Below are positions 24,989 to 31,341 of a stretch of DNA of 33,566 nucleotides, one piece after another; the stretch's first letter is position 1, and the number at the start of each line of letters is the position of its first letter. The stretch covers positions 1 through 33,566 of the forward strand of contig VEPN01000035.1 in assembly GCA_012026835.1 (NCBI GenBank), written 5' to 3'. The notes below the pieces were generated by a model that saw only the letters and a list, made by a program, of their open reading frames with translations, had not been told where the DNA came from and ran no database searches. The stretch is from Candidatus Methanoperedens sp. (lineage in GTDB: Archaea; Halobacteriota; Methanosarcinia; Methanosarcinales; Methanoperedenaceae). The translations under genes were made by a program, and so were the position numbers.

Positions 24989-25672
24989 CTACTTCCCCAT
25001 TAATGCCAGCTTTTGCCCGCTCTGATATGCCTGCTCCTTAATTGACTTATATTGTTTTATCATATTATCCACTACGGGTTGCGGGATGTTGAAGTTTGAT
25101 GCATATTCTGATAATCTTCCCTTATCTGCATTTACCTGGCCTGGAAACATCAAGCCCCCAACTGCCAGTTCAGAAATAACTATCCCGCCGTTCCCGCACG
25201 TAAATGCTGCAATCTTCAGGAACTCCAATGTCCCGGCAGTCATTTTAATATCCGAGTTTCCGCAGGTTGCAATTATAACACTGTTCCTCTTACCAGGGAT
25301 ACGGCACTTTCTTTCCTGGAGATTTCCTCCAGGTGGAAAAATCACCTGGGATACAAGCCTATCAAACAGATTTTTGAACTGGCCGGGAACGTGCTGGATA
25401 TATACCGGAGATGCAAGTACAATCCCCTGCGCTTCTGCTATTTTGTCAATTATCCGGGTGAGATCGTCATCTGAATCTTCTTTTGTTATTCTGCAAACAC
25501 CATTATTCTGCCTGCATTCCATACACCCGGTACAAAATGCAAGATTCAGATCGCCGATATTTATTTTTTCAACCGCTGCTCCACTGGAAACCGCTCCTTT
25601 TAATACCATGTCCACAAGAAGGTCAGTGCTGCTGCCTTTTCTGGGACTGCCTACAAGTCCTAATATTTTCAT
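24989..25672 (-). CDS. Iron-sulfur flavoprotein (Isf-like, NAD(P)H:FMN reductase fold)
   Basis: The 227-residue protein has the flavodoxin-like start KILGLVGSPRKGSSTDLLV (FMN phosphate loop) and the compact cluster motif C47-x2-C50-x2-C53-x6-C60 that defines iron-sulfur flavoproteins of methanogens. The SPVYIQHVPGQFKNLFDRL segment is the FMN-site region. Isf proteins transfer electrons from ferredoxin and reduce O2 or H2O2. The gene is divergent from a PadR regulator, with a 17-bp palindrome just upstream of its start, so control by that regulator is likely. Confidence 0.88.
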   Translation of the reverse strand: MKILGLVGSPRKGSSTDLLVDMVLKGAVSSGAAVEKINIGDLNLAFCTGCMECRQNNGVCRITKEDSDDDLTRIIDKIAEAQGIVLASPVYIQHVPGQFKNLFDRLVSQVIFPPGGNLQERKCRIPGKRNSVIIATCGNSDIKMTAGTLEFLKIAAFTCGNGGIVISELAVGGLMFPGQVNADKGRLSEYASNFNIPQPVVDNMIKQYKSIKEQAYQSGQKLALMGK

Positions 25673-25688
25673 ATTATCCTCTCTGGGT

Positions 25689-25705
25689 TGATCCTGTCAG
25701 GATCA
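25689..25705. promoter_or_regulatory. Perfect palindrome in the Isf/PadR intergenic region
   Basis: TGATCCTG-T-CAGGATCA is a perfect 8-bp-arm dyad, 17-33 nt upstream of the Isf start. A TATA-like stretch for Isf (around 25727-25738) would put transcription start inside the palindrome, a typical position for a repressor site. The adjacent PadR gene is the obvious candidate repressor. Confidence 0.6.
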
Positions 25706-25762
25706 GATGTATCGTATACCCAATAATAATATTTAAGTATATCGGACATCCAACATTGACCT

Positions 25763-26119
25763 GTGACAGATGATAATTGCCAGGAAGAATTACGTCCCCC
25801 CGAATGCTGTGATATGAGGGGGATGCTTTCTTTTTTAATAATGTGGTTTCTTTCAAAAAGACCCATGTATGGTGAGGAGATAGCACAGGAACTTGAAAAG
25901 ATGAAAGGAAGTAAACCTACTCCTGGCACGATATATCCTGCATTAAAACATCTGCAAAATAATGGTCTTATAACCTCACGCAAAGACGGGAGGAATATTA
26001 TCTATTCCCTTACGGAAAAAGGTACAACAACGTCAAAGAAGGCATTTGAATATTTTTGTATCATGTTTGAGCCGGTTTTCAGGGATTGCATAAAAGCGAA
26101 AAATCTTAAAAAGAACTGA
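25763..26119 (+). CDS. PadR-family transcriptional regulator
   Basis: The 118-residue protein has the PadR winged helix: LSFLIMWFLSKRPMYGEEIAQEL, GTIYPALKHLQNNGLI and the wing RKDGRNIIYSLTEKG, followed by one C-terminal helix for dimerisation. The N-terminus has three cysteines (CQEELRPPECC) that might sense redox state. It is divergent from the Isf gene and probably represses it in response to an effector or redox state. Start at 25763 as the only ATG that covers the full N-terminus. Confidence 0.9.
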   Translation: MTDDNCQEELRPPECCDMRGMLSFLIMWFLSKRPMYGEEIAQELEKMKGSKPTPGTIYPALKHLQNNGLITSRKDGRNIIYSLTEKGTTTSKKAFEYFCIMFEPVFRDCIKAKNLKKN

Positions 26120-26172
26120 GTTGAAACCAGGCTAAAAGTCGTAATGCTAGAATTGGGGCACGGATAAAACCG

Positions 26173-26362
26173 CTATGGTTTTAATCCTGCTTCCTGAGCG
26201 ACTTTTAACGTCTCTTCAAAATCATTTTTGGAAACATGGAATTTAGGTTCTATAACGAATACTTTTCCATCCGGCTTTAGGATAGACTTGATTTCCCTGA
26301 AAAATCCCGTTTGATCCGAAACCTCATGAACCATGTAAAAAGCAAGTACAATAAAGATAAAT
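26173..26362 (-). pseudogene. Remnant of a class I methyltransferase gene
   Basis: On the minus strand the DNA encodes FIVLAFYMVHEVSDQTGFF..., SILKPDGKVFVIEPKFHV and SKNDFEETLKVAQEAGLKP before a TAG stop. This is the C-terminal third of a SAM-dependent methyltransferase (post-motif I strand, motif III-like LKPDGKVFVIEP). The N-terminal two thirds, with the SAM-binding loop, are missing, and the end is about ten residues short. No start codon is present. The break near 26345-26362 coincides with the left end of the cassette-like unit described for 26403-26934. Confidence 0.75.
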
Positions 26363-26402
26363 ATTATGCGTCATTGCTAAAAAGATAATGGAGGTTTGAT
26401 TG

Positions 26403-26828
26403 ATGGATACAAACGTCTTGGTAGCTATGATTACTGTCTCTGGAAGTATTTTGGCTGCTTCACTAACCTATTATTTTACAAAACGTTTGCAGACGAAAAC
26501 TGAATGGCAAAATGAAAAAATGAATCATTATAAAGTTCTTTTATCTGCTATGTCTGATGTAGCCGTAGACGGTAAAGATAAAAAAGAAGCTAATGAACGT
26601 TTTTCATTGGCTTCAAATACAATATGCCTTGTTGCTCCACAATATGTGGTAACTGCATTAATGAAATTTCATGATGAAATAAAGTATTCTAATCCAAACA
26701 AATCAGTGGAAAGGCATGATGTTTTACTCAAAGAACTCTTATTAGCAATTAGAAAAGATATCGGTTTATCGAAGTCTGATAATAAAGATACCTTCGTCTT
26801 TCATTTAATAGGTTCAGCACCAAAATGA
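26403..26828 (+). CDS. Single-pass membrane protein, unknown
   Basis: The 141-residue protein has an N-terminal transmembrane helix (about 5-25) followed by a helical cytoplasmic domain ending in FHLIGSAPK. A good ribosome-binding site (GGAGGT, 7 nt before ATG 26403) sets the start; an alternative TTG just before it is unlikely. No family is recognised with certainty. A short single-gene unit with its own ribosome-binding site followed by a folded attC-like sequence (26846-26934) resembles an integron cassette; this is inference. Confidence 0.65.
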   Translation: MDTNVLVAMITVSGSILAASLTYYFTKRLQTKTEWQNEKMNHYKVLLSAMSDVAVDGKDKKEANERFSLASNTICLVAPQYVVTALMKFHDEIKYSNPNKSVERHDVLLKELLLAIRKDIGLSKSDNKDTFVFHLIGSAPK

Positions 26829-26845
26829 AAAATATGGCAACGGGC

Positions 26846-26934
26846 GCCTAATAGTGGACATACGACTACACTTCGCTCCACCTCCCCAAATTTTCAGCCA
26901 AGTCTCATACATCGCATGTCTACGGATGTTATGT
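26846..26934 (+). other. attC-like recombination site candidate
   Basis: GCCTAAT (26846-26852) fits the attC R'' consensus RYYYAAC except in the last base, and GTTATGT (26928-26934) fits R' GTTRRRY except in one base. Between them GTGGACATACG (26854-26864) pairs with CGCATGTCTAC (26913-26923) in 9 of 11 positions. ATTATGC at 26363-26369 could be the matching left cassette boundary. No integron integrase is visible, so this is a candidate only. Confidence 0.35.
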
Positions 26935-27011
26935 GGATATTCACCTCTTTTTGCTTTCGACAAAAATAGTTGCACTTTGTCCCTTGTACATTGAAATCCA
27001 CACCTATATTC

Positions 27012-27251
27012 TCATTCCATCAATCTAATGAACTCTTCTCTTGTAAATCCGGATTGCTTAATAATCGACATTAAAGTTCCCTTTGGTATGGGATCTCTTT
27101 TTGGGATGATTACGAGATACTTTTCTCCATGACTCCCTGTTCTTACTAAAGCAATATGACTGCCTTTACCCTTAATGGGTGCATAATCAAAACCAGCTTT
27201 AAGGAGACGTTTAATAATCTTATTTGATGGAACAGAAGGAAGTTTGCTCAC
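27012..27251 (-). CDS. hicA: HicA-type toxin
   Basis: The 79-residue protein has the HicA double-stranded-RNA-binding-like fold: SNKIIKRLLKAGFDYAPIKGKGSHIALVR with the conserved His in GSH, and the PIPKGTLMSIIKQSGFTREEF end. HicA cleaves mRNA and is held inactive by HicB. The start is GTG at 27251, overlapping the hicB stop by 4 nt (GTGA), giving the antitoxin-first order. Lies on the left part of the mobile region. Confidence 0.9.
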   Translation of the reverse strand: MSKLPSVPSNKIIKRLLKAGFDYAPIKGKGSHIALVRTGSHGEKYLVIIPKRDPIPKGTLMSIIKQSGFTREEFIRLME

Positions 27252-27493
27252 ACTGCCACGCCAATAGTCGAAGTAAATTTATTTGGGGAATATAAGGATG
27301 CTGCAAAATCATTCAAAATTCCCAGCGCTTTGGCATTCTCAAGATATAATTCAACAGCTTCTTTTAGATTTTCAAGAGCTTCTTCGGGTGTGTCACCCGC
27401 ACTGGCAACTTCAAGTTCAGGGCATTTTGAAACATAAATATCATCTTCCTGCCAGATTATAGCTGTAACATTTAATTTTTCCATACTTTTCAT
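27248..27493 (-). CDS. hicB: HicB-type antitoxin
   Basis: The 81-residue protein matches HicB: the strand NVTAIIWQEDDIYVSKCPELEVASAGDTPEEALENLKEA is the partial RNase H-like fold that binds HicA. There is no obvious DNA-binding helix or Arc-type domain after it, so it is the short form. A start at Met4 (27484) is possible. It is coupled to hicA by a 4-nt overlap. Confidence 0.88.
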   Translation of the reverse strand: MKSMEKLNVTAIIWQEDDIYVSKCPELEVASAGDTPEEALENLKEAVELYLENAKALGILNDFAASLYSPNKFTSTIGVAV

Positions 27494-27632
27494 ACTTATT
27501 GAAGGGTACTTCTTGTTATTAACTTTTTGGTTGAACTCTTTCCCATTTTTAAATGCTTAACAGGCGCCTGAAAAGAAAACAAAACCTCTGGGAAACCGAT
27601 AGAAATGCTAAACCCTGAGCATCCACATGATG

Positions 27633-27652
27633 CCCCCGACCTCGGTCGGGGG
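27633..27652. other. Strong GC-rich inverted repeat upstream of integrase
   Basis: CCCCCGACC-TC-GGTCGGGGG is a perfect 9-bp dyad with a 2-nt centre in an otherwise AT-rich interval (27494-27714). It is 63 nt upstream of the recombinase gene. No run of T follows, so it is not a classic terminator. It could be a recombinase binding site or an RNA structure. Confidence 0.6.
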
Positions 27653-27690
27653 TAGTCACAAACCCCGGATTATAGACTATTGCAGTTACA

Positions 27691-27698
27691 CTTATAAC
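27691..27698 (+). promoter_or_regulatory. TATA-like box for integrase gene
   Basis: CTTATAAC lies 17-24 nt before ATG 27715 and 26-33 nt before ATG 27724. The spacing favours the second ATG as the start of a leaderless message. Confidence 0.4.
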
Positions 27699-27714
27699 CT
27701 TTTATGACAATACG

Positions 27715-28815
27715 ATGTTTGCCATGACTAACTTTGATGAATATCTAAATGAAAAACGATTGAATGGGGTAAAAGAAAACAGCTTGAATACAATTCGTTT
27801 TGTTCTTGAATCAATGGATAAGGTGAAATCACTTGACAAATGCAGCGAGAACGATTTAAAAAAGATAATTGGCAATCTCAAAGTCACTGAAAAGACAGCG
27901 AGTTTATATAAAGTGTATCTCAAGAATTATTTTAGATGGAAGGATGAACCGGATAAGGTCGCGTGGGTAAAATGTAAGAAGATAAAAACACACATCAAAG
28001 AAGATGACCTATTAACCAATGATGAAATAAAAAATATGCTGGCATCTTGTCAAAGTCCAAGAGAACAGGCTTTAATCTCTGTTTTATCTGAGAGTGCTTG
28101 TAGAATCTCCGAATGCCTCAACTTGAATATTGCAGACTTATCTAAAACCGATTACGGTTTTAAAATGAGAATCAGAGACGGTAAAACCGGAAGCCGTGAT
28201 ATAGCTTTAATAAATTCAGTTCCCCATATCATGCAGTGGTTAAACATTCATCCTTTACGAAGTAATGAAGATGCACCGTTATTTATCAATCTTGGAACGC
28301 GGGCACACCATGAACGCATGATAGGAACGGCAGCAAGGAAGCAAATAAGAGAGATCGCAAAGAGAGCAGGAATAAAGCGAAATGTGCATCCTCATCTATT
28401 CAGGCATTCGACATTGACACAGCTTGCAGGCGATGGAATGCAAGAGAGTATCTTAAGGAAGCTTGCAGGATGGGCGGGTAGTTCTGATATGCCAGAGGTC
28501 TATATCCATGTTGGAAATAAGGATGTTGAACAGGCACAATTAGCCAGGCAGGGGAAGGCGTCAATACAGCAGCGTATGTCCCAGAGTCCCTTAACAAAAG
28601 AATGTCCAAACTGTCATAAGGATATGCCAATAGAGGCGCAGTATTGCACCAATTGCAGCAAACATCAGGAATTAACCCCGATTGTTAAGAGATTGCTTGA
28701 GGAACATGAGCAGACCATAGCAGAAATGGAGACCATGAAGGCATTATTTAGCGAAGATACACTTAAAGCGATGATTGAAGCAAGGGTAAACGAAATATTA
28801 TTGAAATCAAAATAA
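27715..28815 (+). CDS. Tyrosine recombinase/integrase with C-terminal zinc ribbon
   Basis: The protein (366 residues from 27715, or 363 from ATG 27724) has an N-terminal SAM-like core-binding domain (about 5-85) and a catalytic domain with the full set: Arg130 (ACR-ISE), Lys157 (DGKTG), His227-x2-Arg230 (HLFRHS), Trp253 in GWAG at the H/W position, and nucleophile Tyr263 (EVYIHV). After the catalytic domain is a zinc ribbon, C297-x2-C300 and C311-x2-C314, and then a helical tail. This is the XerC/D-like archaeal type. It marks the surrounding AT-rich region as a mobile or formerly mobile element. No tRNA target or clear att repeats were found near it. Confidence 0.92.
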   Translation: MFAMTNFDEYLNEKRLNGVKENSLNTIRFVLESMDKVKSLDKCSENDLKKIIGNLKVTEKTASLYKVYLKNYFRWKDEPDKVAWVKCKKIKTHIKEDDLLTNDEIKNMLASCQSPREQALISVLSESACRISECLNLNIADLSKTDYGFKMRIRDGKTGSRDIALINSVPHIMQWLNIHPLRSNEDAPLFINLGTRAHHERMIGTAARKQIREIAKRAGIKRNVHPHLFRHSTLTQLAGDGMQESILRKLAGWAGSSDMPEVYIHVGNKDVEQAQLARQGKASIQQRMSQSPLTKECPNCHKDMPIEAQYCTNCSKHQELTPIVKRLLEEHEQTIAEMETMKALFSEDTLKAMIEARVNEILLKSK

Positions 28816-28865
28816 GTCAAAATAGGGTATATTTTATCCCACTTTAATGAAATATTATCCTATCT

Positions 28866-29099
28866 ATGAAGAATAAAAGGAAATATTGTCCTATTTGTGG
28901 CAGAAAAGGATTGAGAAAAGACGGAATGCTAAGATTTATGCAACTTTATGAGTGCAAATACTGCGAATCTAAAACCGTTTATCCTAAAATCAGAAAGAAA
29001 AGCATCCCACATGCAACACCTTTATTCCTGAAATTAATTTTTCAGAGTTATTTAAATGCAATGAATCTTCAAAATAATCGATACGAAAAAATTTACTAA
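28866..29099 (+). CDS. Zinc-ribbon protein
   Basis: The 77-residue protein begins with a zinc ribbon (YCPICGRKG, then ECKYCESK) like those in transposase-associated or IS1-type N-terminal regions, and continues in a basic and then hydrophobic stretch. It is downstream of the recombinase by 50 nt on the same strand and may be a helper or regulator. No enzymatic motif was seen. Confidence 0.6.
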   Translation: MKNKRKYCPICGRKGLRKDGMLRFMQLYECKYCESKTVYPKIRKKSIPHATPLFLKLIFQSYLNAMNLQNNRYEKIY

Positions 29100-29116
29100 C
29101 CCTTTGTTCGTTTTCT

Positions 29117-29264
29117 TGTGATACATGTGATACAATATCACAATTAACCTCTCCATAATGAAAATGATGTATCACAATAATGCAACATATATATTATATC
29201 CTTTATTGTGATATTGTATCACAATAATGATTAATTTATATATGTATGACAATAATATCATACA
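29117..29264. repeat. Iteron-like cluster of TTGTGATA palindromes
   Basis: Related sites are packed into about 150 bp. TGTGATACA is repeated in tandem at 29117-29125 and 29126-29134, the second forming TGTGATA-CAA-TATCACA (29126-29142). TGTATCACAATAATG occurs at 29168-29182 and again at 29215-29229. An 11-bp-arm palindrome, TTATTGTGATA-TTG-TATCACAATAA, spans 29203-29227. A variant, TGTATGA...TCATACA, spans 29243-29264. The cluster lies between convergent genes, where a promoter operator is unlikely, so an element replication origin or partition site is suggested. Confidence 0.75.
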
Positions 29265-29274
29265 ACATATTATT

Positions 29275-29580
29275 TTAAGTTATCGGTTTGTCCCCCTTTT
29301 TCACCTCATCACTTTCCATTTTATCTTTTTGATTTTGAAGAGCAAAGACGTATGCCATCTTAATTATTCTTCTGAGCAGCATGCTGTTATTGTTATAATC
29401 TGTATCCGGATCAACTTCCGTTAAGTGCTTCCGGATAAAGTCTATATAATTCCACTCATCTTCACCGTATCTGAAAGACTCCATATAGGGTGTGTTATTA
29501 TCGGAGGCTTTTCGTGTCCTTCCCCTTCGTTCAATCCTCTTATTACTTGACCAATGAGAAGCCCCATAATCATTTGTCAT
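29275..29580 (-). CDS. Hypothetical protein of element operon
   Basis: The 101-residue protein is hydrophilic, with a basic Arg-rich N-terminal part (KRIERRGRTRK) and a helical middle (SMLLRRIIKMAYVFAL). No family is recognised. It may bind DNA. Its start overlaps the upstream frame by 11 nt (ATGACAAATGA), making it the last gene of a three-gene operon. Confidence 0.55.
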   Translation of the reverse strand: MTNDYGASHWSSNKRIERRGRTRKASDNNTPYMESFRYGEDEWNYIDFIRKHLTEVDPDTDYNNNSMLLRRIIKMAYVFALQNQKDKMESDEVKKGDKPIT

Positions 29581-29683
29581 ATCTATCCCCTCTTTCTTTA
29601 GCTATCCTCTGAGCCTCAGTTTCAATATATTTCAGTATTTCAGAAAGAGAAGGTTTTTTATCCAGAAACTCCTTAATACTCAT
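29570..29683 (-). CDS. Small hypothetical protein (37 aa) in element operon
   Basis: MSIKEFLDKKPSLSEILKYI... starts at 29683, overlapping the stop of the VapB-like gene by 11 nt (ATGAGTATTAA), and ends overlapping the next start by 11 nt. A longer frame back to 29782 would run through the antitoxin gene and is rejected. Function is unknown; the product is a charged helix. Confidence 0.45.
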   Translation of the reverse strand: MSIKEFLDKKPSLSEILKYIETEAQRIAKERGDRYDK

Positions 29684-29879
29684 GGCTGGCACAATCCTTG
29701 AGATTTTGTTGGCTTGCGTCAGTTTGAAGCTTGTCGGTTTCATGGGCTGGCGCAATACCTTTATTTCTATCGACCTCATCACAAAGACGAGTTATAACAT
29801 CGCTGAATGATGAATTCTCATCTTTCATAGCTTTGAGCCGTTCATAAACAACATTTCTTATTTGCAGCATTTTGCTCAT
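29673..29879 (-). CDS. VapB-like antitoxin, orphan
   Basis: The 68-residue protein opens with QIRNVVYERLKAMKDENSSFSDVITRLCDEV, the pattern of archaeal VapB antitoxins (UPF0330/DUF217): a short strand, a helix, and the ESFSDV-type turn. The C-terminal half is polar and unlike a typical antitoxin tail. No PIN-domain toxin is adjacent; the downstream frames overlap by 11 nt but do not resemble PIN. It may be the DNA-binding regulator of this operon. Confidence 0.7.
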   Translation of the reverse strand: MSKMLQIRNVVYERLKAMKDENSSFSDVITRLCDEVDRNKGIAPAHETDKLQTDASQQNLKDCASHEY

Positions 29880-29894
29880 TTTTTCTTCTCCATT

Positions 29895-29906
29895 GTTTAT
29901 GTAAAC
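29895..29906. promoter_or_regulatory. Possible operator between divergent genes
   Basis: GTTTA-TG-TAAAC is a short dyad in the 53-bp gap between the VapB-like gene and the divergent gene at 29933. The location fits autoregulation by the VapB-like protein, but the arms are only 5 bp long. Confidence 0.3.
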
Positions 29907-29932
29907 GATTTAAGTATCATGAGTATAATAAG

Positions 29933-30469
29933 ATGGATGAACTTGGCATGATATTTTTAAAAAAAGTAGATAAAGTAAGACCTGATATCGATACTGAGAT
30001 ACGCAAGCTTATTAAAATGGAATTACGCTTATATTTTTCATTTTTACGAGAAATCCCTTTCAGTCGCAGTTCTGAAATAGGATTATTAGTAGGATATTAT
30101 CAGAGTTTTTTAAATAATATCTTTGATAAACCTCATACTTTGAAAGAAATTAAAGCAATCATCCAATATGATGGAAATGAAAAAGCGTTCAGGAAAGAAA
30201 TAAAAATATTATTTGATGAAACAATACCACCAAGAAAAAGATATGAACGGGGAAGATGGTATCGATTAAAGGACACGAATAGATTGGAAAGGGAAGCAAA
30301 TGAGATAAGGCAAAGATATGAAGCTGAAGCAAGAGGTAAATTTAAATTAAAATTTGGATTCGAGACCGAGAGTATAGAAAAAATAATAAAACAGTTAATT
30401 GAAAATGGCGAAGTTAAAGTACCTACTGAAGAAGAGTTCAAAGCACAGTTTGTTAAAATTTTTACCTAA
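29933..30469 (+). CDS. Hypothetical helical protein
   Basis: The 178-residue protein is predicted to be mostly helical and basic, with many Arg/Lys/Glu residues (EANEIRQRYEAEARGKFKLKF) and no recognised motif. It is AT-rich and divergent from the three-gene operon. Two hairpins follow its stop codon. Possibly a DNA-binding or replication accessory protein of the element; this is a guess. Confidence 0.6.
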   Translation: MDELGMIFLKKVDKVRPDIDTEIRKLIKMELRLYFSFLREIPFSRSSEIGLLVGYYQSFLNNIFDKPHTLKEIKAIIQYDGNEKAFRKEIKILFDETIPPRKRYERGRWYRLKDTNRLEREANEIRQRYEAEARGKFKLKFGFETESIEKIIKQLIENGEVKVPTEEEFKAQFVKIFT

Positions 30470-30493
30470 TGAGGCACATAAAAAAAGCCTCAT
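30469..30493 (+). terminator. Hairpin directly after the stop codon
   Basis: ATGAGGC (30469-30475) and GCCTCAT (30487-30493) form a 7-bp stem with an 11-nt A-rich loop. The position suits a transcript-end or mRNA-stabilising structure. No T run follows. Confidence 0.45.
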
Positions 30494-30520
30494 AAATGCG
30501 ATATGGGGCGTTATCTCGAA

Positions 30521-30546
30521 TTGGTCAATGGTCTCCTATTGGCCAA
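30521..30546. other. Imperfect inverted repeat
   Basis: TTGGTCAATGG (30521-30531) and CCTATTGGCCAA (30535-30546) pair with one mismatch and one bulge. It lies in the 211-bp gap after the 178-residue protein gene, which otherwise holds nothing recognisable. Confidence 0.45.
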
Positions 30547-30680
30547 GGTGAAGCGGGAAAATTGAATATATCAAAAATTATATGCACTTTCACCCAAGAC
30601 AGACTTTTTTTATTTTTTTTAATGATTAGGTGCAAATAACATCAAAAAGTATTAATAGTGCCATTCCTTAATGACGATGC

Positions 30681-31016
30681 ATGACTTATGAAGACGATTT
30701 TAAGAAGAATCTTACAGAATTAAAGATGGGGGCAGAGTTAACAACTTATACGAACAAAAAAAGTGAGATATCTAAAATAACAACTAAAGAGATAGTAATA
30801 TATATTCAGAAGTCTAAGAAAAAAAGAAACATAGAAATCGCTGACATTGAAAAAGCCTATATCAATTTACGTGAAGGTAATAACATTGAAAGTATAAAAG
30901 AATCCATTGAAAGTATTATTGGAGATAAAAAATGGATTTATTCTTACGTTTGGGCTATTCTAAGCAATTTCAAGGATATTGAAACAAAAGGCAAACAACT
31001 ATCTTATAAATATTAA
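30681..31016 (+). CDS. Hypothetical protein
   Basis: The 111-residue basic protein has a Lys-rich strand-turn region (IQKSKKKRNIEIADIEKAYINL) and a helical C-terminus. No family is recognised. The AT-rich codons match its neighbours in the mobile region. It is the last gene before the long non-coding interval preceding lysA. Confidence 0.5.
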   Translation: MTYEDDFKKNLTELKMGAELTTYTNKKSEISKITTKEIVIYIQKSKKKRNIEIADIEKAYINLREGNNIESIKESIESIIGDKKWIYSYVWAILSNFKDIETKGKQLSYKY

Positions 31017-31341
31017 CTACCCTCAGATATATACGTAATAAAATAATAATCCTGACCTCAGTTTCAGGTTGTTTTTAGTTCAATCTTATTAAAAGTGTTG
31101 CACATAAATATAATTAACAACATAAATTCAAGTTCAATTTATGTTGGTAAATAAAAAATTAGATGATAAAACTGGATAAGGGTAACTTCAATTATCCATA
31201 ACCCCGGACTTAAGGCCGTGGCCTGTAGATAGCGTTTTTGGCATGATGCACATCCTGCGTTCCAATGTATTTACTGACAACATTCCATCCATTTCCCAAA
31301 GACCCATGGAAACAGCCTTGCGTTCATCATAATATTCACTC
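31017..31341. other. Non-coding interval at right end of island
   Basis: No credible gene is seen in these 325 nt. It holds a weak hairpin CCTGA/TCAGG (31051-31068) followed by a T-rich run, a perfect 11-bp stem with a 7-nt loop (31118-31146), and the dyad AGGCC-GT-GGCCT (31213-31224). AACCCCGGA (from 31200) is shared with 27661 near the integrase, too short to be called an att site. Confidence 0.5.
31118..31146. other. Perfect 11-bp stem-loop
   Basis: CAACATAAATT (31118-31128) and AATTTATGTTG (31136-31146) are exact reverse complements with the loop CAAGTTC. The low GC content makes an RNA terminator weak; a DNA recognition site is as likely. Confidence 0.6.

Noticed and set aside
27494-27714. 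GCTTAAC (27555-27561) as a second attC end
   Set aside because: It matches RYYYAAC perfectly, but no R'-type end with a paired stem was found within a plausible distance; the only strong dyad nearby is the GC-rich one at 27633.
29100-29275. Palindrome cluster as a CRISPR array
   Set aside because: The repeats are short, inverted and unevenly spaced, without unique spacers of constant length.
29570-29782. 70-residue minus-strand frame as a gene in full
   Set aside because: Its first 33 codons lie inside the VapB-like gene in another frame; the ATG at 29683 overlapping that stop is the more natural start.
27661-31208. Direct repeat AACCCCGGA as integrase attachment repeats
   Set aside because: Only nine bases are shared and the flanks differ, which is too short to separate from chance.
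31180-31341. Minus-strand frames after lysA as a degraded downstream gene
   Set aside because: Short frames exist in two registers but none matches a known lysine-pathway gene or shows a conserved pattern.
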